A stretch of 64,000 nucleotides of DNA from Enterovibrio gelatinilyticus (GCF_028683095.1 NZ_JAJUBC010000024.1:1-64000), one strand, 5' to 3'; positions 1-9,209 are shown, counted from the stretch's first letter. A program made the numbers and translations. Notes: generated by a model from the sequence alone, not told the origin.

Positions 1-250
1 CTGAAATCATGCTTTCTAGCCCTTTTAACGCACGGAAGATCAAGGTGCGATGTGCCCAAGGGCACGCGAGGGAAACATACAAATGATAGCGACTAGGTTC
101 TGCTTTAAAGCCACTTTCGCCGCTTGGTCCTGCTGAGCCATCTTGCGTTACCCAATTGCGAAAGCTGGTGGCTTTGCGAGTAAAACGTCCGTTGGTTTTC
201 GATGTGTCATACCAATCGGTGCGCCATTTTCCATCCACTAATAAACCCAT
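1..250 (-). CDS. yqjG: Glutathionyl-hydroquinone reductase, N-terminal part (partial)
   Basis: The first 83 residues of a protein that runs off the left edge of the window. The start ATG at 250 is preceded by an AGGAAG ribosome site. The segment has the family hallmarks: a GRFTRKAT stretch, RNWVTQDGSAGP, then YHLYVSLACPWAHR, where the Cys of CPWAH is the catalytic thiol of Xi-class glutathione transferases. These cytoplasmic enzymes reduce glutathionyl-hydroquinones with release of glutathione disulfide. The N-terminal match to the E. coli YqjG pattern is close. The C-terminal helical domain is not visible, so integrity cannot be judged. Confidence 0.9.
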   Translation of the reverse strand, partial: MGLLVDGKWRTDWYDTSKTNGRFTRKATSFRNWVTQDGSAGPSGESGFKAEPSRYHLYVSLACPWAHRTLIFRALKGLESMIS

Positions 251-383
251 ATCTCGCTTCCTTCGTCTCAACCTTCGATGGACAAACAATAATCAACCTC
301 ATGAAATGAATAAACAGCGATAAATTGAAATGATTGTTCTCCAAGCGAGAACGAAAGGCGTAATGGGCGACAAATGCGAGAAA

Positions 384-411
384 GAAAGAGAAAAGAGAAA
401 AGAGAAAAGAG
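384..411. repeat. Heptanucleotide tandem repeat (AAAAGAG)n
   Basis: Three exact AAAAGAG units (391-411) preceded by one imperfect unit (GAAAGAG, 384-390). The tract lies between the 3' end of rlmC and the start of the yqjG-like gene, about 135 bp upstream of the latter. Its copy number could vary by slipped-strand replication. Whether it affects expression is unknown. Confidence 0.7.
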
Positions 412-483
412 AACAATTTTTACTGAGTCACGCGTACTTACAACAGTGAATGCAGGGCAATCCCTTGCCCAGTGACGTGAAAC

Positions 484-1620
484 TTAAGCGATTTCCGAGC
501 GCTCGAGAAGCACCATCACCTCAGTGTGATCGGTATGAGGAAACATATCGAACCACTGCAAACGTTTAACGGTATAGCATTGCAGAGCATCAAGGTCTGT
601 TCGCAAGGTGTCAGGATTGCAGCTTGAATAAACAATGTGTTTGGGCGCCAACGCCGAAAGCTGTTCGGCCAATTCAGTGCCGAGGCCACGCCGCGGCGGA
701 TTCACCAAGACCAGATCAGGTGCTGAGTTTTGACGCTGTGAAAACTGGGTAGAATCTAACGCATCGAAGTCGAGGTTAGTGATCCCCATTTCATCCGCAG
801 ACCGTTTAGCGCTAGCGATGGCCTCGGGTTCGATTTCAATCCCTGTCACTGAATTCGTCACGTCAGCACAATGCAGGGCGAAGCCGCCTACACCACAGAA
901 AAGATCCCACATACGCTCTGGCGCTATCTCTTTTACCCACTCACGCGCAGTGGCATAGAGTTGAGCAGCAACTTTAGGGTTAGTCTGGAAAAAGCTTTTC
1001 GGACGGATCACTAAAGGCACATGATTGAATCGTTCGATAAGGTGTTGTTCTTGTGTGAGAAAAATCTCTTCGTCACCTTCCAAACGTGCCATATGAACTG
1101 GCTGAATGTTTACCGTCACAACGCGAACCTTTGGAAACGATTGCTGTAAACGAGGTAGATTCGTTTCAAATCGCGCAATAGCCTCTTGGCTTCGCGTAAC
1201 AAATCGCAGCATAAACTCACCGCTAATCGCCGCGCGAGTCAGTAAAATATACTTCAGCTCTCCTTTCTTCTTTGCTTTGTTGTAAGGCGAAATACCCGAG
1301 GTACGAATCCAATCACGCAGGTAATCCAACAATTCCTTCATGTCGTCTGTGTATAGAGGACAATGCGTCAGGCTTGCGGGTTCTCCGCTGGGCATCTCAA
1401 TACCCAATACCGGCGCATGTGCAGCGCCCATCACCACCATTTTCGCTTTGTTACGACAAGCCACTTCATCGCTTAGCACGGGCGATAGCCACTGCTCCGG
1501 CAGACGTTGTTCAAACAAGGATTTTAACGCTTCGTCTTTTTGTTCAATCTGTTCTGTGTAAGGTATTTCTCTCAATGAACAGGAACGGCACGTATGCTGA
1601 TCAAAGAATTTGCAACACAT
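484..1620 (-). CDS. rlmC: 23S rRNA (uracil(747)-C5)-methyltransferase RlmC
   Basis: A 378-residue SAM-dependent RNA methyltransferase of the TrmA/RumB family, predicted to methylate U747 of 23S rRNA. The N-terminus carries the [4Fe-4S] cysteines ([14 protein letters not shown]), with a further Cys in LTHCPLY near residue 85. The SAM-binding loop is [12 protein letters not shown], followed by VNPPRRGLG and the catalytic-Cys motif SSCNPDTL. The start at 1620 aligns with the usual start right before the cysteine cluster; the frame is open ten codons further upstream, but that extension ([10 protein letters not shown]) has no counterpart in E. coli RlmC. No sign of decay. Confidence 0.93.
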   Translation of the reverse strand: MCCKFFDQHTCRSCSLREIPYTEQIEQKDEALKSLFEQRLPEQWLSPVLSDEVACRNKAKMVVMGAAHAPVLGIEMPSGEPASLTHCPLYTDDMKELLDYLRDWIRTSGISPYNKAKKKGELKYILLTRAAISGEFMLRFVTRSQEAIARFETNLPRLQQSFPKVRVVTVNIQPVHMARLEGDEEIFLTQEQHLIERFNHVPLVIRPKSFFQTNPKVAAQLYATAREWVKEIAPERMWDLFCGVGGFALHCADVTNSVTGIEIEPEAIASAKRSADEMGITNLDFDALDSTQFSQRQNSAPDLVLVNPPRRGLGTELAEQLSALAPKHIVYSSCNPDTLRTDLDALQCYTVKRLQWFDMFPHTDHTEVMVLLERSEIA

Positions 1621-1847
1621 GGGGATCCACCACCGCCAGAAAAAACGCAAGTCTATGCTTCCTGAGAAAAATGACCAATCGCGTTATTTCTCGTTATCTA
1701 AAACGTTTTTTATCGTAGTAAAAGTCAGAAAATCACAGCAATAACAACGCAGAAAACGGCTTTTCACTTGAGGTTAAAGGCACAGATAAGGAATACTGAG
1801 CAAAATAGAAAAATCCTTGCTCACTAGCGACATAAGAGACGCACCCA

Positions 1848-2750
1848 ATGAATATTGATTTAACCCAACTCGTCACAGAAAGTCGCAATGCCGCCAGTGC
1901 AAACATCGATACTTTATCGACATTAGACATGCTGACAGTGATCAATCAAGAAGATCAAAAAGTCGCTCTCGCAGTGGAAACGCAACTGCCCAACATCGCC
2001 CTTGCAGTCGATGCGATTACCCATGCCTTTGCCAATGGTGGTCGCTTAATTTACATGGGGGCAGGAACGTCAGGCCGTTTAGGTATTTTAGATGCCAGTG
2101 AATGCCCGCCAACCTATGGCACAAAACCAGAAATCGTCGTTGGACTTATCGCAGGAGGACACCCCGCGATATTAAAAGCGGTCGAAAATGCCGAAGATAA
2201 CGCAGAACTTGGTCAGCGCAACCTTGAAGAATTAGCCTTAACACGCCACGACGTTGTCGTTGGCATTGCGGCAAGTGGGCGCACACCATATGTATTAGGC
2301 GGTATGCGCTACGCCAAATCAGTTGCTGCAACGGTCGTCGCCATTGCGTGCAATCCGCACTGCCCAATGGTTGATGAAGCGGATATCGCCATCACCCCAG
2401 TTGTTGGCCCTGAAGTGGTGACAGGTTCTTCACGCATGAAAGCAGGTACGGCGCAGAAACTGGTGTTGAATATGCTGACCAGCGGCGCAATGATTCGCAG
2501 TGGTAAGGTTTATGGCAACTTAATGGTGGATGTGGAAGCCACCAACGCCAAGCTCGTTCAGCGTCAGGTGAACATTGTCATTGAAGCAACCGGCGAGTCA
2601 CCTCAAGCAGCCGAAGCAGCGCTCAATGCTTGCCATCGCCACTGCAAAACCGCCATTCTGATGTTACTGGCGGGGATTGATGCACAAGAAGCCAAAACAA
2701 GGCTTGAGCATCACAATGGTTTTATTCGCGCCGCATTAAACAACAGCTAG
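1848..2750 (+). CDS. murQ: N-acetylmuramic acid 6-phosphate etherase MurQ
   Basis: A 300-residue SIS-domain etherase, the standard length for the family. It cleaves the D-lactyl ether of MurNAc-6-phosphate to give GlcNAc-6-phosphate and lactate in peptidoglycan recycling. Diagnostic stretches are [19 protein letters not shown] (sugar-phosphate loop and catalytic Glu), [11 protein letters not shown] and the [11 protein letters not shown] segment. It stands alone: no MurP permease, MurR regulator or AnmK kinase is next to it, and the following hairpin terminator makes it monocistronic. The likely source of substrate is therefore internal wall recycling rather than MurNAc uptake, but that is inference. 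Confidence 0.95.
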   Translation: MNIDLTQLVTESRNAASANIDTLSTLDMLTVINQEDQKVALAVETQLPNIALAVDAITHAFANGGRLIYMGAGTSGRLGILDASECPPTYGTKPEIVVGLIAGGHPAILKAVENAEDNAELGQRNLEELALTRHDVVVGIAASGRTPYVLGGMRYAKSVAATVVAIACNPHCPMVDEADIAITPVVGPEVVTGSSRMKAGTAQKLVLNMLTSGAMIRSGKVYGNLMVDVEATNAKLVQRQVNIVIEATGESPQAAEAALNACHRHCKTAILMLLAGIDAQEAKTRLEHHNGFIRAALNNS

Positions 2751-2790
2751 ACGACAGCTAGCACTAAACAGGCACATGGCGTCATATCCT

Positions 2791-2819
2791 GCCCAATGCG
2801 CGACACATTGGGCTTTTTT
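2791..2819 (+). terminator. Rho-independent terminator of murQ
   Basis: Perfect 8-bp stem GCCCAATG / CATTGGGC with a 7-nt loop, followed directly by six T residues, 40 bp past the murQ stop. Confidence 0.9.
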
Positions 2820-3151
2820 ATGCCTGTAAGAGAGCATTTTTCCATTTTTTTTTCACTTTCTTGCATCCAATTTTCTTTCTCCTCCGTCTCTTGTTCTAGG
2901 TCTAAACCACGTCACGATACAAAATTCAGACCCCAATATTGCAGTCATAAACCTTCTCTCCTAGGGCGTCATGCGCTTTTGCGAAGTCTTAGTCTTGGCT
3001 GTGGTATCACCGAATGGACAGACGGCACACACCAATGATTGCACAATGGCACGCCTCTTTATCTTTGGTTTAAAGACAAAAAAACACTCGATCACACCAG
3101 TGATGACGTAGAGAAAACGTTCAACATATCATTCAACAACAGGGGTAATCA
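2820..3151. other. Intergenic region upstream of ECF sigma gene
   Basis: About 330 bp between the murQ terminator and the GTG start of the sigma factor. The open frames here are short and lack ribosome sites and protein-like composition. It presumably holds the promoter of the sigma/anti-sigma operon, possibly autoregulated, but I cannot identify its elements. Confidence 0.5.
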
Positions 3152-3691
3152 GTGAGCGTCGAAAAACAACAACTAACATCGCTACTCTCACGCGTAGCGC
3201 TTAGAGACAGAGAAGCATTCGAAGCGCTTTATACCTTAACCAGTCCTCGGCTATTTAACCTATTAACTGCCATGGTGAAAGATGAACAACTAGCAGCAGA
3301 TCTTCTTCAAGAGGGCTTCCTAAAACTCTGGTTTGACGATCGTCGTTACCCCGTCGAACATCCTTGGGCCTGGCTGTGCCAAAGCATGAGAAACCTCGCT
3401 ATTGATGAACTACGGCAACGAAGACGACGACAAGGCGATAACCAGTCACCGTATGTGCTTTCGGATGTGCAATCTACCGCCATGAATGTATCAAGCCAAT
3501 CAAAAGACCCCCAACGCCTCGATGTTTGCCTCGAGGCGTTGGCGTATGAAAAGCGCAATGCCATCGTACTCGCCTATCAACATGGCATGACACACCAAGA
3601 AATCGTAGAGCACATCAATTCGCCGCTGGGTACAGTAAAGTCATGGATCAGACGCGGACTACAGGAGTTGAAGCGATGCCTAACCGAATAA
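3152..3691 (+). CDS. ECF RNA polymerase sigma factor (partner of RskA-type anti-sigma)
   Basis: A 179-residue sigma factor with sigma-70 region 2 (about residues 20-90, including LLQEGFLKLW and the WLCQSMRNLAIDELRQ helix) and region 4 (about 120-175, with HGMTHQEIVEHINSPLGTVK as the -35-binding helix-turn-helix). There is no region 1 or 3, so it is an extracytoplasmic-function sigma. It starts at GTG 3152 after AGGGG. The next gene overlaps its 3' end by 16 nt, implying translational coupling to its inhibitor. The inducing signal is unknown. This is the first of three ECF/anti-sigma pairs in the window. Confidence 0.92.
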   Translation: MSVEKQQLTSLLSRVALRDREAFEALYTLTSPRLFNLLTAMVKDEQLAADLLQEGFLKLWFDDRRYPVEHPWAWLCQSMRNLAIDELRQRRRRQGDNQSPYVLSDVQSTAMNVSSQSKDPQRLDVCLEALAYEKRNAIVLAYQHGMTHQEIVEHINSPLGTVKSWIRRGLQELKRCLTE

Positions 3692-4482
3692 CAGCAAAGC
3701 GCTATGCATCATTCGAAGTTCGCGACAGACTTGCTGCGCAATATGTGCTGGGTACGTTGCCTCCCCGAGTGCGTCGCCGGCTGGAGAACTTGATTCAACA
3801 AGACCCAACATGGTGGGAAAATATCGCCCATTGGCAGAAACACTTTAGCGGGTTAACACCGTCGATGGATGAACACCTTGAAGAGCAGCAGTTTTCGACT
3901 CCTCCCAGTAAGGTCTGGGATCGGATTTCAATGGCTCTGTTCCCTCAAACACATAGAAATGCGTCAAATTTCATCACTCGCAAACCTACACGCCAATGGC
4001 CCTTGTGGTTCATGCCTGTTGGTTTTACCTTTGCTTTAGTGTTGGGGCTATTGCTAAGACCTATCATTACTCCAGAGCAAAACACACCAATAAATGATAC
4101 ACCATCAATAACGTCAATTTCCCGCGTTCAGCCTGCCGCTTACTTCGCCATGATGTCATCGAAAGTCGAAGATAATCAATTTGCTCTAGTCGCGTATCAA
4201 GGCGCTAGAGCCGGAGAGTCCACACTCCGACTACAACGAAACCTGAGGGAAACAACATTGCCATCAGAGACCGCCATGGTATGGATGCGTGACAAATCGA
4301 GTGGGAAATTGCGAGAGGTGGGGACGTTACGGAGCATCAATGACACTCGATTCATGAGCCCAGAGGAATGGAAGGCTCTAAAAAATAGCTCAGAGCTACT
4401 CGTGACAGAAAACGGCGATCCTAACAGTCAGCTGCTGTATCAGGGTGATTGTGTCGAGTTGAGCAACTGGAATGCAATCTAA
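3676..4482 (+). CDS. Membrane-anchored anti-sigma factor, RskA family
   Basis: 268 residues. The N-terminal about 85 residues form an anti-sigma domain (RLAAQYVLGTLPPRVRRRLE) without the HxxxCxxC zinc motif, as in RskA/RskA-like proteins. One transmembrane helix follows at about residues 113-132 (PLWFMPVGFTFALVLGLLL). The C-terminal periplasmic domain (about 140-268) has the beta-rich RskA pattern. The expected role is to hold the ECF sigma factor at the inner membrane until an envelope signal triggers release. I chose ATG 3676, inside the sigma gene, because GGAG lies just upstream and the anti-sigma domain starts there; an upstream in-frame ATG at 3643 has no ribosome site. Confidence 0.85.
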   Translation: MPNRITAKRYASFEVRDRLAAQYVLGTLPPRVRRRLENLIQQDPTWWENIAHWQKHFSGLTPSMDEHLEEQQFSTPPSKVWDRISMALFPQTHRNASNFITRKPTRQWPLWFMPVGFTFALVLGLLLRPIITPEQNTPINDTPSITSISRVQPAAYFAMMSSKVEDNQFALVAYQGARAGESTLRLQRNLRETTLPSETAMVWMRDKSSGKLREVGTLRSINDTRFMSPEEWKALKNSSELLVTENGDPNSQLLYQGDCVELSNWNAI

Positions 4483-4532
4483 GCAAGTAGCTGGCAATAG
4501 TAAAACAACGCCACCGTAACCCTGATAACACA

Positions 4533-4564
4533 GAGGGCAGAGTAACGCGATTCACTCTGCCCTC
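4533..4564. repeat. 11-bp inverted repeat after anti-sigma gene
   Basis: Perfect arms GAGGGCAGAGT / ACTCTGCCCTC with a 10-nt loop, 50 bp past the anti-sigma stop. There is no T-run on either side, so it is at best a non-canonical terminator or an mRNA-stabilising hairpin. Confidence 0.7.
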
Positions 4565-4608
4565 ACACAGTATTACATCACGCCTTGTCATGTAGGGGGA
4601 CATTGCAG

Positions 4609-4625
4609 AGCACCATGTTGGTGCG
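4609..4625 (+). promoter_or_regulatory. NtrC-type binding site 1 upstream of amt
   Basis: GCACC-ATGTT-GGTGC, a perfect palindrome with the 5-nt spacer of the NtrC consensus (TGCACC-N5-GGTGCA). It lies about 190 bp upstream of the predicted transcription start, a usual enhancer distance. Assigned by consensus match only. Confidence 0.65.
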
Positions 4626-4641
4626 GTGAAAGTCGGTAACT

Positions 4642-4658
4642 TGCACAATTTTGATGCA
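4642..4658 (+). promoter_or_regulatory. NtrC-type binding site 2 upstream of amt
   Basis: TGCACA-ATTTT-GATGCA, ten of twelve consensus positions with the correct 5-nt spacer. It is centred 33 bp from site 1, i.e. about three helical turns, which suits cooperative binding of two NtrC dimers. Confidence 0.65.
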
Positions 4659-4748
4659 CCTGATGTTTCCACATCGTTAAATAACGGTGCAATACATTCC
4701 CAAAAATAGCCTTTTCACCCCCATTGATATCATGATGTTATACGCCAT

Positions 4749-4766
4749 GCGCACCTTCTTGGTGTT
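4749..4766 (+). promoter_or_regulatory. Possible NtrC-type site 3, promoter-proximal
   Basis: GCACC-TTCTT-GGTGT, a slightly weaker match only about 25 bp before the sigma-54 promoter. Such promoter-proximal sites can limit rather than activate transcription; the role here is inference. Confidence 0.45.
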
Positions 4767-4790
4767 TCATTGCCCCCTTCTTGAGCAACT

Positions 4791-4806
4791 CGGCACGATT
4801 CGTGCT
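4791..4806 (+). promoter_or_regulatory. Sigma-54 promoter of amt
   Basis: CGGCACGATTCGTGCT matches the -24/-12 pattern: GG (4792-4793) and GC (4804-4805) are separated by exactly ten bases, with GGCACG intact. The predicted start is near 4817, 40 bp before the GTG start codon. Together with the upstream NtrC-type palindromes this indicates control by nitrogen limitation. Confidence 0.75.
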
Positions 4807-4856
4807 TAAACACCCTTTAGGAAAACACCGTTCTCAAGGAAGTAGAGGAAATCATT

Positions 4857-6065
4857 GTGGAAAATATTAGTAGCGCGATTCAAACGCTGACGGAAAGCGC
4901 GAACACGCTCTTTATCTTGATGGGTGCCATTATGGTACTTGCCATGCACGCAGGCTTTGCCTTTTTAGAAGTCGGTACGGTCAGGCATCGTAACCAAGTT
5001 AACGCACTGGTTAAAATCATGTCCGACTTCGGTTTCTCTGCGCTCGCATATTTTTTTATTGGCTACTGGGTAGCCTACGACACAACCTTTTTCAGCAGTG
5101 CAGAAACACTTTCAGCCAACAATGGCTACGAACTGGTTAAATTCTTCTTCTTGATGACGTTCGCCGCCGCGATTCCCGCCATTATTTCTGGTGGTGTCGC
5201 AGAGCGCGCAAAATTTACGCCGATGTTGATAGCAGCCGCAGCGATTGTCGCCTTTGTTTACCCATTCTTTGAAGGCCTGATTTGGAACGGTAACTTCGGT
5301 TTCCAAGATTGGCTAGAAGCCACATTTGGCGCGGCTTTCCATGATTTCGCTGGCTCGGTCGTCGTTCATGCAGTCGGTGGATGGATTGCACTCGCTGCCG
5401 TACTCATCCTTGGTGTGCGTAAAGGTCGCTACCGTGGCGAACGTTTGATTGCATTTGCACCTTCTAACATTCCTTTCCTTGCCCTCGGTGCATGGATTCT
5501 GACCATCGGCTGGTTTGGCTTTAACGTCATGTCAGCGCAAACGCTGGACGGCATCAGCGGTTTGGTCGCCGTGAACACCTTAATGGCAATGGTTGGTGGT
5601 ATTGTTGCTTCACTCATCGTCGGTAAAAATGACCCAGGCTTCCTACATAATGGCCCTCTAGCCGGTCTGGTTGCTGTGTGTGCGGGTTCTGATCTTATGC
5701 ACCCAATTGGTGCGTTATTCACGGGTGGTGTTGCGGGCGCATTGTTTGTCTGGTTGTTCACCTTGACACAAAACCGCTTCAAGATTGATGACGTGCTGGG
5801 TGTTTGGCCATTACACGGTGTGTGTGGCATGTGGGGTGGCCTAGCTGCTGGTATCTTCGGATTAGAAGCACTGGGCGGCCTTGGTGGCGTTAGCTTTATG
5901 TCTCAGCTCATTGGTACCATTGCAGGCGTTGTCATCGCTTTCGTCGGTGGTTGGATTGTTTACACCGCAGTTGATAAAACCGCAGGTATTCGTATGACAG
6001 AAGAAGACGAATACAACGGCGCAGATTTGGCAATTCACAAAATTGCTGCAACATCAGAAGACTAG
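4857..6065 (+). CDS. amt: Ammonium transporter (Amt family)
   Basis: A 402-residue inner-membrane channel with about 11 hydrophobic helices, a normal Amt length. The two conserved pore histidines are in place: FHDFAGSVVVHAVGG (first twin His) and PLHGVCGMWGGLAAGIF (second). It would conduct NH4+/NH3 into the cell. The start is GTG 4857, behind GAGGAA. No glnK (PII) gene accompanies it, unlike the usual glnK-amtB pair, and the N-terminus is short (no cleaved signal peptide evident). Nitrogen control is predicted from the upstream NtrC-type sites and sigma-54 promoter. A strong hairpin terminator follows. Confidence 0.93.
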   Translation: MENISSAIQTLTESANTLFILMGAIMVLAMHAGFAFLEVGTVRHRNQVNALVKIMSDFGFSALAYFFIGYWVAYDTTFFSSAETLSANNGYELVKFFFLMTFAAAIPAIISGGVAERAKFTPMLIAAAAIVAFVYPFFEGLIWNGNFGFQDWLEATFGAAFHDFAGSVVVHAVGGWIALAAVLILGVRKGRYRGERLIAFAPSNIPFLALGAWILTIGWFGFNVMSAQTLDGISGLVAVNTLMAMVGGIVASLIVGKNDPGFLHNGPLAGLVAVCAGSDLMHPIGALFTGGVAGALFVWLFTLTQNRFKIDDVLGVWPLHGVCGMWGGLAAGIFGLEALGGLGGVSFMSQLIGTIAGVVIAFVGGWIVYTAVDKTAGIRMTEEDEYNGADLAIHKIAATSED

Positions 6066-6103
6066 TTACACGCTTTAAACACACCCATTGAAACATGATC
6101 AAA

Positions 6104-6136
6104 AAGCCCATCTCAGTATCTGAAATGGGCTTTTTT
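6104..6136 (+). terminator. Terminator after amt (possibly bidirectional)
   Basis: Stem AAGCCCAT-TCAG / CTGA-ATGGGCTT with a short TAT loop and one mismatch, followed by TTTTTT. The A-run on the left side would also serve the minus-strand AraC gene that ends at 6220. Confidence 0.88.
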
Positions 6137-6219
6137 GTTTCAGGCGAATACTCGACAAGTTAAGCCAAGTTCAGTAGGTACTTGCTCTTGAAAGTCGCTG
6201 TGATGTGCGGTTAACCGTG

Positions 6220-7041
6220 TTATTTTGGCAAGAAATGAGATTGATAATATTTTGGCGTAACGGCGAGTTTCTTTTTAAATTGACGCTGAAAGTGTGCTTG
6301 ATCCGCGAAGCCAAGTTGTAGCGCGACATCAGCAATATCATTGCCCGATTTCAGCATGACTTTGGCACGCTTAATTTTCTCATCCATCAAGTATGCATGC
6401 GGTGGCAAACCAAACTGACTTTTGAATGCTCTGAGCAGTTGATAACGACTCATACCCGCTTCTTGCGCCAAATCTTCGAGTTGATGGGTGTGGTCAATGT
6501 CATCTAACAGCTTCTCACGAATTTGCATCAATCGCGGCTGTTTTGTCATTCGACCTACCTGTTCTTGTCCCCATCTACCCAGCATGGCCTCGATGAAATC
6601 AAACAGGCACACTTGCGCTTGTAATGCACTCGAATCAGATTGTAATGCCTCGAACAAGGCTTGAAACCGTCGTTGAATATCGGGATGGCGCTCTACATCG
6701 TGCAAAAAAGGGGTGTAGTCTGATGTATCTCGTTGAAGCACGTCTCTTTGCACGTCACCCATTTTAAGCGTATCAACAAACAACATGCTGTAAGACCAAG
6801 TGCCTTCATGTGGATTACAGGCGTGCACATCGACCGGGTTGATCGTCACCACATCGCCTCGCCCAATTTGATGGCTATGTTGACGATTACGATAATTGGC
6901 CTGCCCTTGGTTAATGATGCCAAACGAAAACTCGTCATGAGAATGCGCTTCATAACAAGCATGGCTTTGGCTAGCGACTCTCAGTTCTACCCAAGGCAGC
7001 ACGGTGCTTTGCTTGAAACTGGCACTGATGTCCTTTTTCAT
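6220..7041 (-). CDS. AraC-family transcriptional regulator
   Basis: 273 residues. The N-terminal half is a cupin-type sensing domain (HSHDEFSFGIINQG and DVVTINPVDVHAC, typical of AraC effector pockets). The C-terminal about 100 residues carry two helix-turn-helix motifs (LAQEAGMSRYQLLRAFKSQF and DIADVALQLGFADQAHFQRQ). ATG 7041 was chosen because AAGGACAG precedes it; an upstream in-frame start adds 12 residues without a ribosome site. It follows the LysE exporter gene on the same strand, 66 bp apart, so it may control export of an amino-acid-like solute. The ligand is unknown. Confidence 0.9.
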   Translation of the reverse strand: MKKDISASFKQSTVLPWVELRVASQSHACYEAHSHDEFSFGIINQGQANYRNRQHSHQIGRGDVVTINPVDVHACNPHEGTWSYSMLFVDTLKMGDVQRDVLQRDTSDYTPFLHDVERHPDIQRRFQALFEALQSDSSALQAQVCLFDFIEAMLGRWGQEQVGRMTKQPRLMQIREKLLDDIDHTHQLEDLAQEAGMSRYQLLRAFKSQFGLPPHAYLMDEKIKRAKVMLKSGNDIADVALQLGFADQAHFQRQFKKKLAVTPKYYQSHFLPK

Positions 7042-7107
7042 TGCTGTCCTTTTTTTGGTGAGAAGTTTGGTGAACAATTAAACACATGTTATCGCGAACG
7101 ATTTTCC

Positions 7108-7701
7108 TTATGTCCATATCATTACCACAGAAACAGCCAACAACCCACCCATCACGCGATTAAAGTCACGTTGCTGTTTTGGATTCTCGAGACGCGTAGC
7201 GAGCACCGTCCCCAACGCTGCCCAAACACCGACACCCACCAAGCACAAAACCAATGACACACTCGTGAAAATCAGCAGATATAGCGCCTCATCGCCGCGC
7301 CCAACCACGAACAAACCGACACCAGACATGGCGACCAACCACGCTTTCGGATTGAGTAACTGTGTTAGCGACCCGGTCATCAATCCCGATCGTATTGATG
7401 ATGAGGTTTTCATAGACGTTGTGGGCGCTGTGAAGATTTTGTACGCCAAGTAGAAAAGGTACGCACTTCCCCCCACTTGCATGACCCCTTCCAGTTTGGG
7501 TAGAACTTGCAACAAACCGTTCATCACGCTGCCCGAACAATACACCACAAATGCATAGGCCAACGACGCCCCCAAAACATGCTTTGCTGCCTCCAACATC
7601 CCCGAATTCGCTGCCGTACTGGTCGCTAGAATATTCACTGGGCCCGGTGTTACCGCACCGACGAAAGCAAAGGTCGCCATCGCCAAAATTACACTTTCCA
7701 T
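7108..7701 (-). CDS. LysE/RhtB family amino-acid exporter
   Basis: 197 residues with six hydrophobic segments. The N-terminal signature GAVTPGPVNILATSTAANSG is typical of LysE/RhtB exporters (consensus PGP near residue 20), and LLNPKAWLVAMSG is the second conserved loop. It should export an amino acid or small amine across the inner membrane. The start ATG 7701 has AGGAG seven bases upstream. The downstream AraC gene is the obvious candidate regulator. The substrate cannot be read from sequence. Confidence 0.88.
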   Translation of the reverse strand: MESVILAMATFAFVGAVTPGPVNILATSTAANSGMLEAAKHVLGASLAYAFVVYCSGSVMNGLLQVLPKLEGVMQVGGSAYLFYLAYKIFTAPTTSMKTSSSIRSGLMTGSLTQLLNPKAWLVAMSGVGLFVVGRGDEALYLLIFTSVSLVLCLVGVGVWAALGTVLATRLENPKQQRDFNRVMGGLLAVSVVMIWT

Positions 7702-7913
7702 ATCGTACTCCTGTTTCGATTGAACCAGCGTATGGCAAATCAGCGTCTGGGTATTGAACGATATTGCAGCAGGTCAACGAGCACTTTTAACTTGTTGATC
7801 AACAAGGCTGATAAAAACCTTCTCATGATGCGTCAAATCTATTCGTTGAATCACATTCCAAAGGTGATTTGCGGATTATTCTGAGCGCTGTTAATTACGT
7901 GAATTGGTCGTAT

Positions 7914-9209
7914 ATGAATGCCCTCTTACTTGTTGGTTTAATTGTATTAAATGGACTTTTTGCGATGTCAGAAATTGCTCTGGTCGCATCAAAAACCAGT
8001 CGCCTCAAAAAGCTTGCCGTAAACAGTAAAGCAGCGGCGGTTGCTCTCGTGCTGAAAGAAAATCCAAACACCTTCCTCTCTACCATTCAAATCGGTATTA
8101 CCGTGATCGGCTTACTTAGCGGTATCGTCGGTGAAGCCACGTTATCGGTGCCGTTTGCTGAACTGATGGTTCAAAACGGCATGGATGCAGAAACCGCCAA
8201 CGTGTTATCGACGGCGTGTGTGGTGGTGGGAATTACCTATTTCGCGATTGTAGTGGGTGAGTTGGTGCCAAAACGCATCGCGCAATCTAACGCCGAAACC
8301 ATCGCTATCGTGGTTGCGTTCCCAATCCATTGGATATCTATTATCACGCGTCCTTTTGTAGTGGCACTGAGCGCCTCAACACAGATGCTACTTAAACTGC
8401 TTAGAGTCGACCAAAACAACGATGACCTCGTCACGGAAGATGATATTCAAGCCATCGTCAATGAAGGCTCAGAGTCCGGTGCTATCGAGCCGCGAGAGCA
8501 AGTGATGATTCAGAATATTCTTCACCTTAATGACCGACTCGTAGGCTCTTTGATGACACCACGACGTAACATCGACTTCCTCGATATCGATCAACCGATC
8601 ACTCAGATACTTAAGCGAATACGCAGTACCAAGCACAGTGTATTTCCTGTGTGCCAAGGTAACCTAGACAGCGTAATCGGTACGGTATCAGCCAAAATGC
8701 TACTGAGTACAGCCAACGAGCTATCAACCATCACGATTGGCAAACTTCTCAAACAGCCTTTATATGTTCCCGAGTCTATGAAGGGACTCACCTTACTCAA
8801 TCACTTACAAATGCATAGTGCAGAAATGGCCTTCATTGTTGATGAATATGGCGACATCCAAGGTCTCGTGACTCACTATGATTTACTAGAAGCTATCGCT
8901 GGCGAACTGTCTTTGTCCCCTCAAGAACAGTGGGCTAAAGCGCTGCCTGAAGGTGGCTGGGTGATGGATGCGCTGATCCCTATCAGTGAATTCAAAAGCA
9001 AGTTCAATGTGCCACGCGTAAACGGGGAGGAGGAGGAAGGCTTTCAAACCCTCAACGGCATGTTAACGTGGCGAGCTGGGCGTCTTCCTGTTGAAGGTGA
9101 GATCATTCATCACGATCGATGGGTGTTCGAGGTTTTGCTAATCAACCACAACCGAATTGCACGCGTAAAAGTCTCTGAGAACATCCAAATTGACGAAGCA
9201 GTTAGCTAA
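7914..9209 (+). CDS. CNNM/CorC (HlyC/CorC) family membrane protein with CBS domains
   Basis: About 431 residues: a DUF21/CNNM membrane domain with four helices (residues 1-180, opening with NALLLVGLIVLNGLFAMSEIALVA), two CBS repeats (about 200-330) and a C-terminal CorC/HlyC domain (about 345-425). Family members are linked to Mg2+/Co2+ efflux or resistance. The frame is open upstream to a TTG at 7869 and a GTG at 7899; neither has a convincing ribosome site. I prefer ATG 7914 because family members start right before the first helix. It is monocistronic. Confidence 0.88.
   Translation: MNALLLVGLIVLNGLFAMSEIALVASKTSRLKKLAVNSKAAAVALVLKENPNTFLSTIQIGITVIGLLSGIVGEATLSVPFAELMVQNGMDAETANVLSTACVVVGITYFAIVVGELVPKRIAQSNAETIAIVVAFPIHWISIITRPFVVALSASTQMLLKLLRVDQNNDDLVTEDDIQAIVNEGSESGAIEPREQVMIQNILHLNDRLVGSLMTPRRNIDFLDIDQPITQILKRIRSTKHSVFPVCQGNLDSVIGTVSAKMLLSTANELSTITIGKLLKQPLYVPESMKGLTLLNHLQMHSAEMAFIVDEYGDIQGLVTHYDLLEAIAGELSLSPQEQWAKALPEGGWVMDALIPISEFKSKFNVPRVNGEEEEGFQTLNGMLTWRAGRLPVEGEIIHHDRWVFEVLLINHNRIARVKVSENIQIDEAVS

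Noticed and set aside
1272-1718. 148-codon plus-strand frame inside rlmC
   Set aside because: It lies antisense to a clear methyltransferase gene, has no protein-like composition and no ribosome site.
5429-5830. 133-codon minus-strand frame inside amt
   Set aside because: It is a shadow of the transporter frame: Pro/Thr/Ala-rich antisense translation.
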